IMG/VR virus record: IMGVR_UViG_3300032322_001562 | Location: 1 to 64,000 of that record | Length of the DNA stretch: 64,000 bases | From: a virus | Direction: 5' to 3' (one strand) | In this document: positions 1-11,125 of the stretch, in pieces | How the letters are laid out: each line of letters begins with the position of its first letter | Position numbering within the stretch: the stretch's first letter is position 1 | Translations under genes and position numbers: made by a program | The notes under the pieces: generated by a model | Database searches by the model: none | What the model saw: the letters and a program-made list of their open reading frames with translations, nothing else | What the model was told of the DNA's origin: nothing

Positions 1-1
1 A

Positions 2-85
2 AAAACTAATGGGCAATACTCTGGTGTTGCAATAACTTGTAAAGCGTCTGGAGTTTACTACTTAATCGGTGATCTAGGAGCTTAA
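2..85 (+). CDS. C-terminal remnant of a surface/tail protein (5' end outside window)
   Basis: An open frame enters from the left edge and ends at TAA 83-85, leaving 27 residues. The ending resembles the C-termini of the collagen-like proteins at 926-1648 (...WYISGNGLT) and 7488-8969 (...WYAVGDLSA): here it reads ...VYYLIGDLGA. The visible part is therefore probably the tip of another collagen-like tail appendage protein with the same C-terminal beta-rich domain. The next gene starts one base after the stop. Nothing further can be said about the missing N-terminus. Confidence 0.6.
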   Translation, partial: KTNGQYSGVAITCKASGVYYLIGDLGA

Positions 86-86
86 A

Positions 87-908
87 TTGCTTATCCCTTT
101 TGGAATCTGGTCATCAGCTTATAGAGCAAGTCCACCGACTGGTGGAACAATTACTACTTCTGGTGGTTACAGATATCACACTTTTAGATCCAGTGGAACG
201 TTTTCAGTATTTGCACCACTTTCAGTAGATGTTCTTGCAATAGGCGGTGGAGGAAATGGTGCAGGTTCTGCTGGCGGAGCTGGTGGAATACTTTATGCAA
301 CAAACAAATCTATTTCTGCTGCCAGCCACACAGTTACTGTTGGAGGTGCTGCTAGCAATAGTACAGTATTTGACATAACTGCTTTTGCTGGCGGTAACGG
401 AACTCTTACATTTTTTCAAAGTACCGGAAATAGCGGAGGCTCTGGTGGAGCCAGTGGTAGAGATAGTGGTGTAGGAGGTTCTGCTACTCAAACTAGTAAT
501 GGTGGTGGAACTGGCTATGGAAATAAGGGTGGAGACGCTGCTGGAACAGGCTGGGGTGGAGCTGGTGGAGGTGGAGGAGCTGGTGCAGCTGGTCAAAAAG
601 GTCAAGGTAATGGACAACCGTCTGGAGAAGTAGCTGGTAGTGGTGGAGATGGTTTAAATACTTGGTCTAGTTGGGCAAGCATTACTAGCACTGGACAAGG
701 CGGGTTTTATGCTGGTGGCGGTGGTTCAGCATCTGCTGGAAGTACTAATCACGGTAGTGGAGGAGCTGGTGGTGGTGGAAGCGCTTTTAACAATGGAGTA
801 GCTAACACTGGCGGTGGTGCTGGCGCAGCAGGAACTAATGATCCGGGTACAGGTTACACAAAATTTGGCGGTTCCGGCGTAGTTATTATCCGTTATCCAT
901 TTAGTTAA
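87..908 (+). CDS. Glycine-rich virion surface protein, paralogue 1
   Basis: 273 residues from a TTG start placed directly after the preceding stop. Residues about 45-260 are dominated by Gly runs (GGGG, GGSGG, GAGG) with Ala, Ser, Asn and Thr, and the protein ends GSGVVIIRYPFS. The same architecture and the closing motif GSGVVILRYP occur in the proteins at 1648-2499 and 3851-4792, so this is one of three paralogues. Glycine-rich domains of this kind form polyglycine-II helix bundles in some phage adhesins (for example S16 gp38). A receptor-contact or fibre-tip role is therefore inferred. No enzymatic motif is visible. Confidence 0.75.
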   Translation: MLIPFGIWSSAYRASPPTGGTITTSGGYRYHTFRSSGTFSVFAPLSVDVLAIGGGGNGAGSAGGAGGILYATNKSISAASHTVTVGGAASNSTVFDITAFAGGNGTLTFFQSTGNSGGSGGASGRDSGVGGSATQTSNGGGTGYGNKGGDAAGTGWGGAGGGGGAGAAGQKGQGNGQPSGEVAGSGGDGLNTWSSWASITSTGQGGFYAGGGGSASAGSTNHGSGGAGGGGSAFNNGVANTGGGAGAAGTNDPGTGYTKFGGSGVVIIRYPFS

Positions 909-925
909 TAAGGTAAAATAGACAA

Positions 926-1648
926 ATGCCAATAGACATTCCAAATTCTCCCAGTGTAAATGATACTTACACTGTTGGCGATAGGACTTGGCGATTTAAC
1001 GGCACAACTTGGGATGCGGTTCTTTATTCTGCTCCTACCGGTCCAACTGGACCAACTGGTGCAGTAGGTGCAACAGGTCCTGCTGGTGCCACCGGTGCCA
1101 CCGGTGCCACTGGTGCAGTAGGTGCAACAGGTCCTGCTGGTGCCACTGGTGCAACTGGACCTACAGGGGCAGCTGCTTCAATTGGAGATGTAACTGGCCT
1201 GCAGTCAGCGCTAGACGCAAAAGCTAATCTAAGTGGCGCTTCATTTACTGGAAACATCTCTACTACGGGCACTATTTCTGGAACAGCTGCAGCTGCAACC
1301 GCTGCTACTGCTGCCAGCAGAGTTGGTTACATGGGCATTCCAGCAAGTGGTGCTGGAGCAAGCGGCAACTACACATTGGTGGAAGCAGATGCTGGAGAGC
1401 TTGTTTATACTACGTCTTCTAGAACAGTAACTATTCCCTCTAATGCTTCAGTTCCATTCCAAATTGGAACTAGCATTGTTTTTGTTTCTGGGTCTGGTGC
1501 AACTACAACTATTGCAATTAATTCTGACACATTGATTCTTGCAAAAGACGGAACTACTGGTTCTCGTACCCTGGCTGCACATGGTATGGCCACAGCAGTT
1601 AAAGTTGCCGCTACTACTTGGTACATTTCAGGAAACGGACTGACTTAA
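926..1648 (+). CDS. Collagen-like tail appendage protein
   Basis: 240 residues. An N-terminal domain ([15 protein letters not shown]...[11 protein letters not shown], residues 1-35) is shared with the protein at 2508-3035. It is followed by Gly-X-Y triplets, mainly GPT, GAT and GPA (about 38-75), then an Ala/Thr-rich stretch and a C-terminal beta-rich domain (about 145-240) ending [10 protein letters not shown]. Collagen-like repeats in phage tail fibres form triple-helical shafts, and the flanking domains probably trimerise or anchor. The stop TAA overlaps the ATG of the next gene (TAATG), so translation is coupled. A GGTAAAATAGAC string lies at 912-923 directly before the start. Confidence 0.8.
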   Translation: MPIDIPNSPSVNDTYTVGDRTWRFNGTTWDAVLYSAPTGPTGPTGAVGATGPAGATGATGATGAVGATGPAGATGATGPTGAAASIGDVTGLQSALDAKANLSGASFTGNISTTGTISGTAAAATAATAASRVGYMGIPASGAGASGNYTLVEADAGELVYTTSSRTVTIPSNASVPFQIGTSIVFVSGSGATTTIAINSDTLILAKDGTTGSRTLAAHGMATAVKVAATTWYISGNGLT

Positions 1649-2499
1649 TGGCCGGGGTTATTGGAGGGCTAATAGCGGCGTTTCCAACTCCAGTTCCACT
1701 AACGGTTAATTATTTAGTTATTGCTGGCGGTGGTGCAGGTGGAACTAACGGAAACAGCCAGCCTGGTGGCGGTGGAGCTGGCGGTTATAGAACTTCTTTT
1801 GGTACTTCTGGTGGCGGTGCGTCGGCCGAGTCTGCATTAACTCTTTCAGCTGGAACGAACTACACCGTGACCGTTGGTGCGGGTGGTGCCAATGGAACCA
1901 TGACAAGCTTTCCAAGTAATGGTGCAAATTCTACTTTCCACACTATTACTTCAATTGGTGGCGGATATGGTGGAACTGTAGTTAGTGGCTGGAGACCTCC
2001 AACTTCTGGTGGTTCTGGTGGTGGCGGTGGTCCATCTGGTGCCGGTGGTAGTGTGTCCACTGGTGCGGCAGGAACTTCTGGACAAGGATTTGCTGGTGGT
2101 AGTGCAGGAGACAATGCTGGTTCTGGTGGTGGAGGTGCTGGCGAAGCTGGTAACACCGACGGACTTGGCTCCGGAGGTGATGGTGTTTCATCATCTATAA
2201 CAGGAACAGCAGTTGTTAGGGCTGGAGGTGGAGCAACTAGAGGTGCAGCAGCAGGTGATGGTGGAGGTGGAAGCTCAAATAATCCTGGAACTGAAAATAC
2301 TGGTGGTGGAGGTGGAGCTGGGGTTAGTACAACAGACGGTAGAAATGGTGGTTCTGGGGTTATAATTCTTAGATATCCTGCAAGTTACACAATTTCTGTT
2401 GGTGCAGGGTTGACTACTAGTGTTCTAAATCAGTCTGTCGGGACAAATGAACGCTACACAACCTTTACAGCCGGTACTGGTACAATTAGTTTTAGCTAA
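1648..2499 (+). CDS. Glycine-rich virion surface protein, paralogue 2
   Basis: 283 residues starting at the ATG that overlaps the previous stop. A TTG 30 bases upstream would also be open but lies inside the preceding gene. After a short hydrophobic N-terminus the protein has [21 protein letters not shown] and SSITG blocks, long Gly-rich runs, and [10 protein letters not shown] near residue 245, followed by a roughly 40-residue tail ([10 protein letters not shown]...[10 protein letters not shown]). Paralogue 3 has the same tail. The pairing with the following collagen-like gene repeats the arrangement at 87-1648. Polyglycine-helix adhesin domain is the best guess; the ligand is unknown. Confidence 0.75.
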   Translation: MAGVIGGLIAAFPTPVPLTVNYLVIAGGGAGGTNGNSQPGGGGAGGYRTSFGTSGGGASAESALTLSAGTNYTVTVGAGGANGTMTSFPSNGANSTFHTITSIGGGYGGTVVSGWRPPTSGGSGGGGGPSGAGGSVSTGAAGTSGQGFAGGSAGDNAGSGGGGAGEAGNTDGLGSGGDGVSSSITGTAVVRAGGGATRGAAAGDGGGGSSNNPGTENTGGGGGAGVSTTDGRNGGSGVIILRYPASYTISVGAGLTTSVLNQSVGTNERYTTFTAGTGTISFS

Positions 2500-2507
2500 G
2501 GATTAAG

Positions 2508-3035
2508 ATGCCAATAGATTTCCCAAATTCCCCCACTACCAACCAGACCTTCACGTCCGGGAACAACACTTGGCAGTGGGACGGCACTGCTTGGAACATA
2601 GTAACGGCGTCTACTCCGTTAAACTACGTTGTATCTGATACAGCGCCCGCTTCGCCACTAGAGGGTCAAACCTGGTTTGACTCATCTTCCAGCAAGATGT
2701 ACATCTACTACGACTCTAGCTGGATTGAAACTACTTCTGGTTTGGCAGGTCCGACAGGACCTACTGGTGCTACTGGTGTAACTGGAGCAAGCGGAGCTGC
2801 TGGAGCTACTGGTCCAACAGGTGCGACCGGACCTCAAGGACCGACCGGCCCAACAGGTGCACAAGGTCCAACAGGTCCCACAGGTGCTACTGGAGCACAG
2901 GGTGCAACAGGACCAACTGGTGCTACAGGATCTCAAGGACCAACTGGCCCAACTGGCCCCACCGGAGCTACAGGCGTATTCTCAGCCTCGGAAGAAGATT
3001 CTCTAAAAGCACTGCAAGTAATGGGCGTTCTTTAG
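2508..3035 (+). CDS. Collagen-like tail appendage protein
   Basis: 175 residues. The N-terminus [15 protein letters not shown]...[11 protein letters not shown] matches the start of the 926-1648 protein, and a segment with [23 protein letters not shown] (residues about 53-75) looks like a small beta-structured fibre domain. Gly-X-Y repeats, mostly GPTGPTGAT, fill about 83-155. The protein ends with a short helical tail ([17 protein letters not shown]) instead of the beta domain of its paralogue, so it may be a docking or truncated version. It is preceded closely by paralogue 2 of the glycine-rich family. Confidence 0.75.
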   Translation: MPIDFPNSPTTNQTFTSGNNTWQWDGTAWNIVTASTPLNYVVSDTAPASPLEGQTWFDSSSSKMYIYYDSSWIETTSGLAGPTGPTGATGVTGASGAAGATGPTGATGPQGPTGPTGAQGPTGPTGATGAQGATGPTGATGSQGPTGPTGPTGATGVFSASEEDSLKALQVMGVL

Positions 3036-3061
3036 CCTGATAAAATATATACGGAGGAATA

Positions 3062-3370
3062 ATGCCCACAACCCCTAAAGTTTTGTTTCGTGGAGCCGCA
3101 ACCACGACAACGTCTACTACTTTGTACACGGTCCCAGCTAACACCATTGCTGTAGTTACCAACATCGTTGTAACTAACACTGCTGGATCTAGCGGAACTT
3201 TCACCATGTCTCTAAATGATGTAAATCTAGCTACCACCGTTACCGTTGGAGCAAATGATTCCTCTGTACTTGACATCAAGCAAGTTTTAGCAGCTGGTAA
3301 CACGATTAAAGGTGGTGCTTCCGCAACCTCAATCAATTTTCATATAAGCGGGGTGGAGGTGTCCTCCTAA
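3062..3370 (+). CDS. Small beta-rich virion protein, function unknown
   Basis: 102 residues, preceded by a good ribosome site (GGAGGAAT at about 3052-3059). The sequence is rich in Thr, Val and Ser with alternating beta pattern (YTVPANTIAVVTNIVVTN, TMSLNDVNLATTVTV, TSINFHISGVEVSS). That is typical of small phage decoration or fibre-tip jelly-roll proteins. I do not recognise a named family. The stop overlaps the HNH start at TAATG, so the HNH gene sits immediately behind it. Confidence 0.6.
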   Translation: MPTTPKVLFRGAATTTTSTTLYTVPANTIAVVTNIVVTNTAGSSGTFTMSLNDVNLATTVTVGANDSSVLDIKQVLAAGNTIKGGASATSINFHISGVEVSS

Positions 3371-3864
3371 TGAAAGGACATCGAACTTGCAAAATTTGCA
3401 AACAGCTAAAAACTAAAAATAATTTTGCTCCGCAAGGATATCAGTGTAGACAGTGCAGAACAGAAAAGCAAAGGCTTTACTATGCTGCAATGCCACCAAA
3501 AACAGCAGAGCAAAGAAAAAAAGCTACAGAATATCAGAAAGCTTATAGATTAAAAAATCTAGAAAAAGTAAAGCAAGATTCTAGAGTTAGACATATAAAA
3601 AGAAAATTTAATCTTACTCAAGAAGAATATAATGACATGCTAAAAGCCCAAAATGGCGTATGCGCTACTTGCAATCAAAAATGCAAGACCGGCAACCATT
3701 TAGCCGTAGACCATGACCACAAAACAGGCAAAATTAGAGGACTACTTTGTAAAGATTGCAACACATCTTTAGGACTTTTAAAAGAAGACATACAAATATT
3801 AGAAAATTTAAAAAACTACATAATTCTTCACACTGGCCAGGATGTTAAATATGGGCGTCTATAA
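3370..3864 (+). CDS. Free-standing HNH endonuclease, endonuclease VII-like
   Basis: 164 residues, Lys-rich and visibly more AT-rich than its neighbours. An N-terminal zinc-binding pair (CKICK about 8-12; CRQC about 27-30) is followed by a basic helical linker. The nuclease core is at about 95-140: CATC, then AVDHDHKTGKIRGLLCKDCN. The DHDH and CxxC elements are those of the endonuclease VII/HNH zinc-finger fold. It lies between virion genes with overlapping ends on both sides (TAATG upstream; its last 14 to 23 bases overlap the next gene). This is the expected position of a mobile intergenic homing endonuclease. It is not part of the surface-protein function. Confidence 0.85.
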   Translation: MKGHRTCKICKQLKTKNNFAPQGYQCRQCRTEKQRLYYAAMPPKTAEQRKKATEYQKAYRLKNLEKVKQDSRVRHIKRKFNLTQEEYNDMLKAQNGVCATCNQKCKTGNHLAVDHDHKTGKIRGLLCKDCNTSLGLLKEDIQILENLKNYIILHTGQDVKYGRL

Positions 3865-4792
3865 ATTTTCTGCTTCTGGAACTTTTAAAACAGCTAGAAC
3901 CAACTACAGAAGCTTGTTGGCCGGGAATATGTCAGCAGCACCGTTGTTAGTTGATTATTTAGTTATTGCCGGTGGAGGTGGAGGAGGAAACGATAACGGT
4001 GGAGGTGGTGGAGGTGCGGGAGGATATCGCACATCTGCTGGAACTTCTGGTGGTAACTCATCAGCAGAAAATATACTTTCTCTATCTATGGGAACGCAGT
4101 ACTCTATTTCAATAGGAGCTGGAGGAGCAATGTCTACTAATGGCTCTAATTCAGTTTTTTCAACAATTACCTCGACTGGCGGCGGTAGAGGAGCTAACTC
4201 TTATGTAGGAGGTTTTAGTGGAGGTTCTGGTGGAGGAACTGGAAGAGACACAAGCACTTTTACCGCAGGAGGAGCTGGAACTGCAAATCAAGGATTTGAT
4301 GGTGGCGGATCTGGAGGAAGTCAAAATGGTGGTGGTGGAGGCGGGGGAGCGGGGGCAGCTGGTCAAAACGCAGCTAATGACGATAATCGATTTAATGCTG
4401 GTGGTGGAGGAGGGGCTGGATTAGCCTCTTCAATTACTGGAGCTTCTGTTACTCGTGCTGGTGGCGGTGGCGGGTCTGGATATAACGCTAATAATGGGTT
4501 CGGTTTAGGCGGTGTTGGTGGTGGTGGCAGAGGTTCAGGAGGTGCCCCCTTTAACGGAGGAGCGGCAGTAGCTGGTACCATAAATACTGGTGGTGGTGGA
4601 GGTGGCGGAGGTACAGGAGCTTTTGTTAGTAATGGTGCTGCTGGTGGATCTGGGGTTGTAATTCTTAGATACCCAGATTTTTATAATATAACTTTAGGCG
4701 CCGGTCTTACTGGATCTACAGCATCTATTTCTGGTGGACTTAAGGCAACCACTATCACGGCTGGCACTGGAAACGTAAGCTGGTCAGCCTAG
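3851..4792 (+). CDS. Glycine-rich virion surface protein, paralogue 3
   Basis: 313 residues if started at ATG 3851, which has AGGA at 3839-3842; an ATG at 3842 would add three residues but overlaps that ribosome site. Residues about 35-270 hold the glycine-rich domain ([52 protein letters not shown]), then a tail like that of paralogue 2 ending TAGTGNVSWSA. It is the most Gly-dense of the three copies. Differences between paralogues concentrate in the middle of the Gly region, which would fit exchangeable receptor-binding tips. That role is inferred. Confidence 0.75.
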   Translation: MGVYKFSASGTFKTARTNYRSLLAGNMSAAPLLVDYLVIAGGGGGGNDNGGGGGGAGGYRTSAGTSGGNSSAENILSLSMGTQYSISIGAGGAMSTNGSNSVFSTITSTGGGRGANSYVGGFSGGSGGGTGRDTSTFTAGGAGTANQGFDGGGSGGSQNGGGGGGGAGAAGQNAANDDNRFNAGGGGGAGLASSITGASVTRAGGGGGSGYNANNGFGLGGVGGGGRGSGGAPFNGGAAVAGTINTGGGGGGGGTGAFVSNGAAGGSGVVILRYPDFYNITLGAGLTGSTASISGGLKATTITAGTGNVSWSA

Positions 4793-4812
4793 TAATCATT
4801 TTGCCCCTTTTC

Positions 4813-4821
4813 GGGTAAAAT
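4813..4821 (+). promoter_or_regulatory. GGGTAAAAT element upstream of 4856 gene
   Basis: GGGTAAAAT lies 35 bases before the ATG at 4856, in one of the few gaps in this strand block. The TAAAAT core resembles a -10 hexamer and the same 9-mer or close variants occur in other gaps in the window. No matching -35 box is obvious, so promoter function is inferred from recurrence and position only. Confidence 0.4.
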
Positions 4822-4855
4822 AATAGGGACTAGTCTTCTGCCAAAGGACGCCCCT

Positions 4856-6762
<1,907 letters not shown>

Positions 6763-6764
6763 CC

Positions 6765-7475
6765 ATGGTACTTTTAACAGACGCCGATGCTTTGTATTAC
6801 GGAACAAGCAGTATAAGTAGAGTTTATCTAGGGGATACCCAAAAGTGGCCAGCTTCTGGCCCAATTAGTGGAGACCCGTCTTTGACTTTAGGTACTGAAG
6901 TTGCTTGGACATCTGGAACATACTTTGATAGTTGGACAAGTAGAAGCGGCGTAACAACTACAGATATTGCTAGCTATGATACTAACAATTTGGTTTGGCA
7001 GCTTTTTTATGCACACAAAGCTATTCGAATCTCAGTTGGGTCTAATCGAGTTGGAATTAATCCAAGACAAAATGGTACAAACTCAATAACTTTAAGAGCG
7101 GCTGTTTCCTCAGCAAATAACACTATTGGAAGTTTTACTGGAGAAAACAGCTATGGATCAACTAGCGGATCTTATCAAGCAGGAGTGCTTAGAGAATTTG
7201 CTACAAACACACTTTTAAGTATTCCAGCAAATAGATATTTCTTGCTTGGAATTGTAAACGGGCCTTTTTACAGAACATTTAAAACACTTGCAGCAAATAG
7301 AACTGCAATAGTAAACAACGAAGCTGTTGTAACCGTAGTAAATAAGTTTTGGTGGCCCGGATGGCCATCTGGCCCGACAACCGGGATTCCAACCCAGCTC
7401 GGGGGATCAACAGCTGGCTATACTGAAAGATCAGGGTTTGTGCCAGTAACCAGTTTTAAGTTTGAGATTGTGTAG
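6765..7475 (+). CDS. Tail fibre-associated protein, unknown fold
   Basis: 236 residues starting two bases after the collagen gene stop. The N-terminal segment ISRVYLGDTQKWPASGP resembles the short linker that begins many phage tail proteins (YLGxxxVWP). The rest is Ser/Thr/Asn-rich and beta-predicted, with aromatic clusters near the end (KFWWPGWPSGPTTG). No catalytic motif is seen. It lies between two collagen-like genes and is followed by GGAGG, which serves the next gene. Probably a globular fibre domain or fibre-tip partner. Confidence 0.55.
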   Translation: MVLLTDADALYYGTSSISRVYLGDTQKWPASGPISGDPSLTLGTEVAWTSGTYFDSWTSRSGVTTTDIASYDTNNLVWQLFYAHKAIRISVGSNRVGINPRQNGTNSITLRAAVSSANNTIGSFTGENSYGSTSGSYQAGVLREFATNTLLSIPANRYFLLGIVNGPFYRTFKTLAANRTAIVNNEAVVTVVNKFWWPGWPSGPTTGIPTQLGGSTAGYTERSGFVPVTSFKFEIV

Positions 7476-8968
<1,493 letters not shown>

Positions 8969-8969
<1 letters not shown>

Positions 8970-9463
8970 TGAAGCCTATTAGCATAGGCGTTATAGCCTC
9001 TCAGTTAGTTAAAATATTTACAACCACGACCACGACCACAACCACTACAACTACAACAACCCCCGCACCAACAACAACAACTACAACTACAACAACTACC
9101 ACCCCAGCACCAACTACCACAACCACAACTACAACAACCCCAGCGCCAACCACTACAACAACTACAACAACTACTACCGAAGCACCAGCTACGACCACAA
9201 CTACAACTACAACAGCCGCTCCAAGCTGTAGCGGAACCTGTAGTGCTGGAACCGTTGGAAATACAACTAATTGCGGTGCACTAACTGGAAGTTGTACTCC
9301 TTCAGGTTGCGGCCCAGGATGTACTGTAACTTGTACAAACTACTGCAGCACGGCTGCAAGCTCTCCTGGACAAAGCGTTACAGCCTCAGGCCCCTGTGGA
9401 TCATTCACTGTTACAGCCACATTCCCGGGAGCTAGAGCAGTTATTAGGTGTTGCGCGTGCTAG
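8969..9463 (+). CDS. Mucin-like poly-Thr protein with Cys-rich C-terminal domain
   Basis: 164 residues from ATG 8969, which overlaps the previous stop. A TTG or GTG further upstream would lie inside the collagen gene. After a short N-terminus (MKPISIGVIASQLVK), residues about 18-82 are four to five poly-Thr blocks of roughly 8-14 residues separated by PAP, EAPA or AAP. A C-terminal domain of about 80 residues has at least 14 Cys (SCSGTCSAG, TNCGAL, GSCTPSGCGPGC) and ends IRCCAC, so it is presumably disulfide-bonded. The layout is that of a mucin stalk carrying a cystine-rich head. Dense Thr invites O-glycosylation; that is inference, supported by glycosyltransferase genes nearby. Confidence 0.75.
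9020..9214 (+). repeat. ACN-codon low-complexity tract (poly-Thr/PAP)
   Basis: Some 195 bases of ACA/ACC/ACT/ACG codons interrupted by CCC/CCA GCA/GCG CCA. The mixture of synonymous Thr codons shows that selection acts on the protein sequence rather than simple slippage of one trinucleotide. Confidence 0.85.
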
Positions 9464-9495
9464 TAAACCTGATATGCTATGTCTAGGAGGCAATT

Positions 9496-9642
9496 TTGTC
9501 TGAAGAAGAAATTAATATAGTAGTTTCACACAAGTTTGCAGTATTTGTAGATGGAGAATTAGTTTCTATCAATAACTGTGACGATAGAATGGCAGCAATA
9601 CTTAACAGCAGCCCGAGATTTGAGGAGATAGCAGATGATTGA
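9496..9642 (+). CDS. Small acidic protein, TTG start
   Basis: 48 residues (MSEEEINIVVSHKFAVFVDG...), TTG start with a strong ribosome site TAGGAGG at 9484-9490. The beta-hairpin pattern FAVFVDGELVSINN is echoed by FKIWVEDELVDIMTL in the next gene, so the two may be distant relatives or partners. The stop overlaps the next start by 8 bases. Function unknown. Confidence 0.6.
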   Translation: MSEEEINIVVSHKFAVFVDGELVSINNCDDRMAAILNSSPRFEEIADD

Positions 9643-9847
9643 AGGAATATCTAGGGAAGAAGTTGAAGCTGTTATGCAGCAAGCTATATCTGACTATAGC
9701 AATTCAACGGATCCTAAAGAGTACAGATTTAAAATATGGGTAGAAGATGAATTAGTAGACATTATGACTTTGCCCTCTTATCTTGCTCCTATTTATAGGA
9801 ATAACCCAGTTTTTATAGAAGTAACTGGCAACCCTATTTTTGATTAG
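9635..9847 (+). CDS. Small hypothetical protein
   Basis: 70 residues. An N-terminal helix (REEVEAVMQQAISDY) is followed by a strand-rich part (YRFKIWVEDELVDIMTL...VFIEVTGNPIFD). It overlaps the preceding small gene and is followed at 9 bases by the zinc-binding protein gene. No family recognised. The three genes at 9496-10092 form a tight operon feeding into the radical SAM gene. Confidence 0.6.
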   Translation: MIEGISREEVEAVMQQAISDYSNSTDPKEYRFKIWVEDELVDIMTLPSYLAPIYRNNPVFIEVTGNPIFD

Positions 9848-9855
9848 GAATCTTT

Positions 9856-10092
9856 ATGAGTGAATTATCGCCATGGCAAAAATGGAAACAAGCTCAGGGT
9901 GACACAAGGCCTTGGCATCTGTTAGATCCTAATGTTTCTAAGGCGGACGAGGAAATCGTAGCTAAAAGATTAGAAATTTGCAAAGGTTGCGAGCATCTAA
10001 TCAAAGTAACAACACAGTGCACAAAGTGCGGATGTTTTATGAATTTAAAAACAAAACTACAAGCTGCTGCCTGTCCTATAGGTAAGTGGTAG
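9856..10092 (+). CDS. Small zinc-binding protein, DUF6171-like
   Basis: 78 residues. Four conserved Cys form the pattern CKGCEHL...QCTKCGCFM, followed by NLKTKLQAAACPIGKW. This CxxC...CxKCGCxM...K.K...CPxGKW layout is seen in a small phage and bacterial family often lying next to glycosylation or SAM enzymes. Zinc binding is inferred from the Cys spacing. The N-terminus SPWQKWKQAQGDTRPW is Trp-rich. Immediately upstream of the radical SAM gene, so it may assist it. Confidence 0.6.
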   Translation: MSELSPWQKWKQAQGDTRPWHLLDPNVSKADEEIVAKRLEICKGCEHLIKVTTQCTKCGCFMNLKTKLQAAACPIGKW

Positions 10093-10114
10093 TTTTTACA
10101 AAATACGAGACTAA

Positions 10115-11125
10115 ATGACTAACAATGTAGATTACAAAATTCACATGGCCCAAATAGACCCCAACGGGCTTTGTAATGTTGGGTGCTGGTTCTGTCCCGT
10201 AGGCTACACCCCTAATCCAGAAATTGGCAGAAAAAATATGCCAATAGAGATGCTAGAAAACATACTTCAGCAACTTAATGATGGTAAAGGAAATTTTGTA
10301 TCTACTAACTTTGACTTTATCTACACTGCCCACTACAACGAAGTTCTTTTATACAAATATTTTCCAGAAATGTTAGAACTTTTTCGTAGGTACGGATTTA
10401 AGACAATAATTTTAACTAATGGTACTCCGCTAGTGCCAGCAAAAACTGATTTAATCAAACAGTATCAAGATGTGGTCTACGGCATAAACTTTAATACTCC
10501 TTCTTCAGACCCAGCACGGTGGGCCGAGCTGACTCAGTCAAACATCAAGATGCATGACCGTCTAACGAGCAACATCCAATATGCCATTGATCAGCTGCCA
10601 GAAATGTTTGAAACAAGAAGATTATCTATCCAGGTAAACGGCATGAATAAAATGTCTTTGTATGAGTATGGCGGGTGGCTAGACAAATTAGTTAATGCTC
10701 CTGAACTTGACCTAGATCCGGAAACAGGGTCGCTCTCAACTGAAGTAAAAGAGTTTATGGAAAAATTTCCTGGACTTCAGGTTTATCCAATGCCAAGCCT
10801 TATTGACCGTGCTGGACATTTGGATCGAAAAGGCGTAATTACAAACGCAAATGGAATTCAAAAATATCTTAAAAAAGAAAACTCCAGAGTAATCGGCTGC
10901 GGAAATGGAATAGAAGTTGGTGGACGCCCCAACGGCTGGGTACATATTAACGCCAACGGAGATTTATTTATTTGTTGCAATGACTATGATTTTGACACAA
11001 TCTTCGGAAATGTTGCTGAAAAACCTCTTAGCCATCTGTGGATGAGCCCAGAGCATCGAGCCATGATAGATCACTCTTATGACACAATCTGCCGAACCTG
11101 CGCAGCTGCCATTTGGGGGGACTAA
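10115..11125 (+). CDS. Radical SAM enzyme with SPASM/twitch-like C-terminus
   Basis: 336 residues. CNVGCWFC at about 20-27 is the CxxxCxxC motif that binds the 4Fe-4S cluster and S-adenosylmethionine. TIILTNGTPL (about 105) fits the barrel strand that follows. The C-terminal region (about 265-336) reads GCGNGIEVGG, GDLFICCNDYDF, FGNVAEKPLSHLW and CRTC, the Cys pattern and GN...LW signature of an auxiliary-cluster SPASM/twitch domain. Such enzymes usually modify peptides or sugars by radical chemistry. The substrate cannot be read from sequence. Its neighbours are a zinc-binding protein and a GlcNAc-transferase-like gene, so a role in modifying virion surface proteins or their glycans is possible. 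Confidence 0.8.
   Translation: MTNNVDYKIHMAQIDPNGLCNVGCWFCPVGYTPNPEIGRKNMPIEMLENILQQLNDGKGNFVSTNFDFIYTAHYNEVLLYKYFPEMLELFRRYGFKTIILTNGTPLVPAKTDLIKQYQDVVYGINFNTPSSDPARWAELTQSNIKMHDRLTSNIQYAIDQLPEMFETRRLSIQVNGMNKMSLYEYGGWLDKLVNAPELDLDPETGSLSTEVKEFMEKFPGLQVYPMPSLIDRAGHLDRKGVITNANGIQKYLKKENSRVIGCGNGIEVGGRPNGWVHINANGDLFICCNDYDFDTIFGNVAEKPLSHLWMSPEHRAMIDHSYDTICRTCAAAIWGD

Noticed and set aside
9001-9198. Poly-Val ORF opposite the poly-Thr tract
   Set aside because: GTN is the complement of ACN-type repeats. It has no start context and composition is explained by the sense gene.
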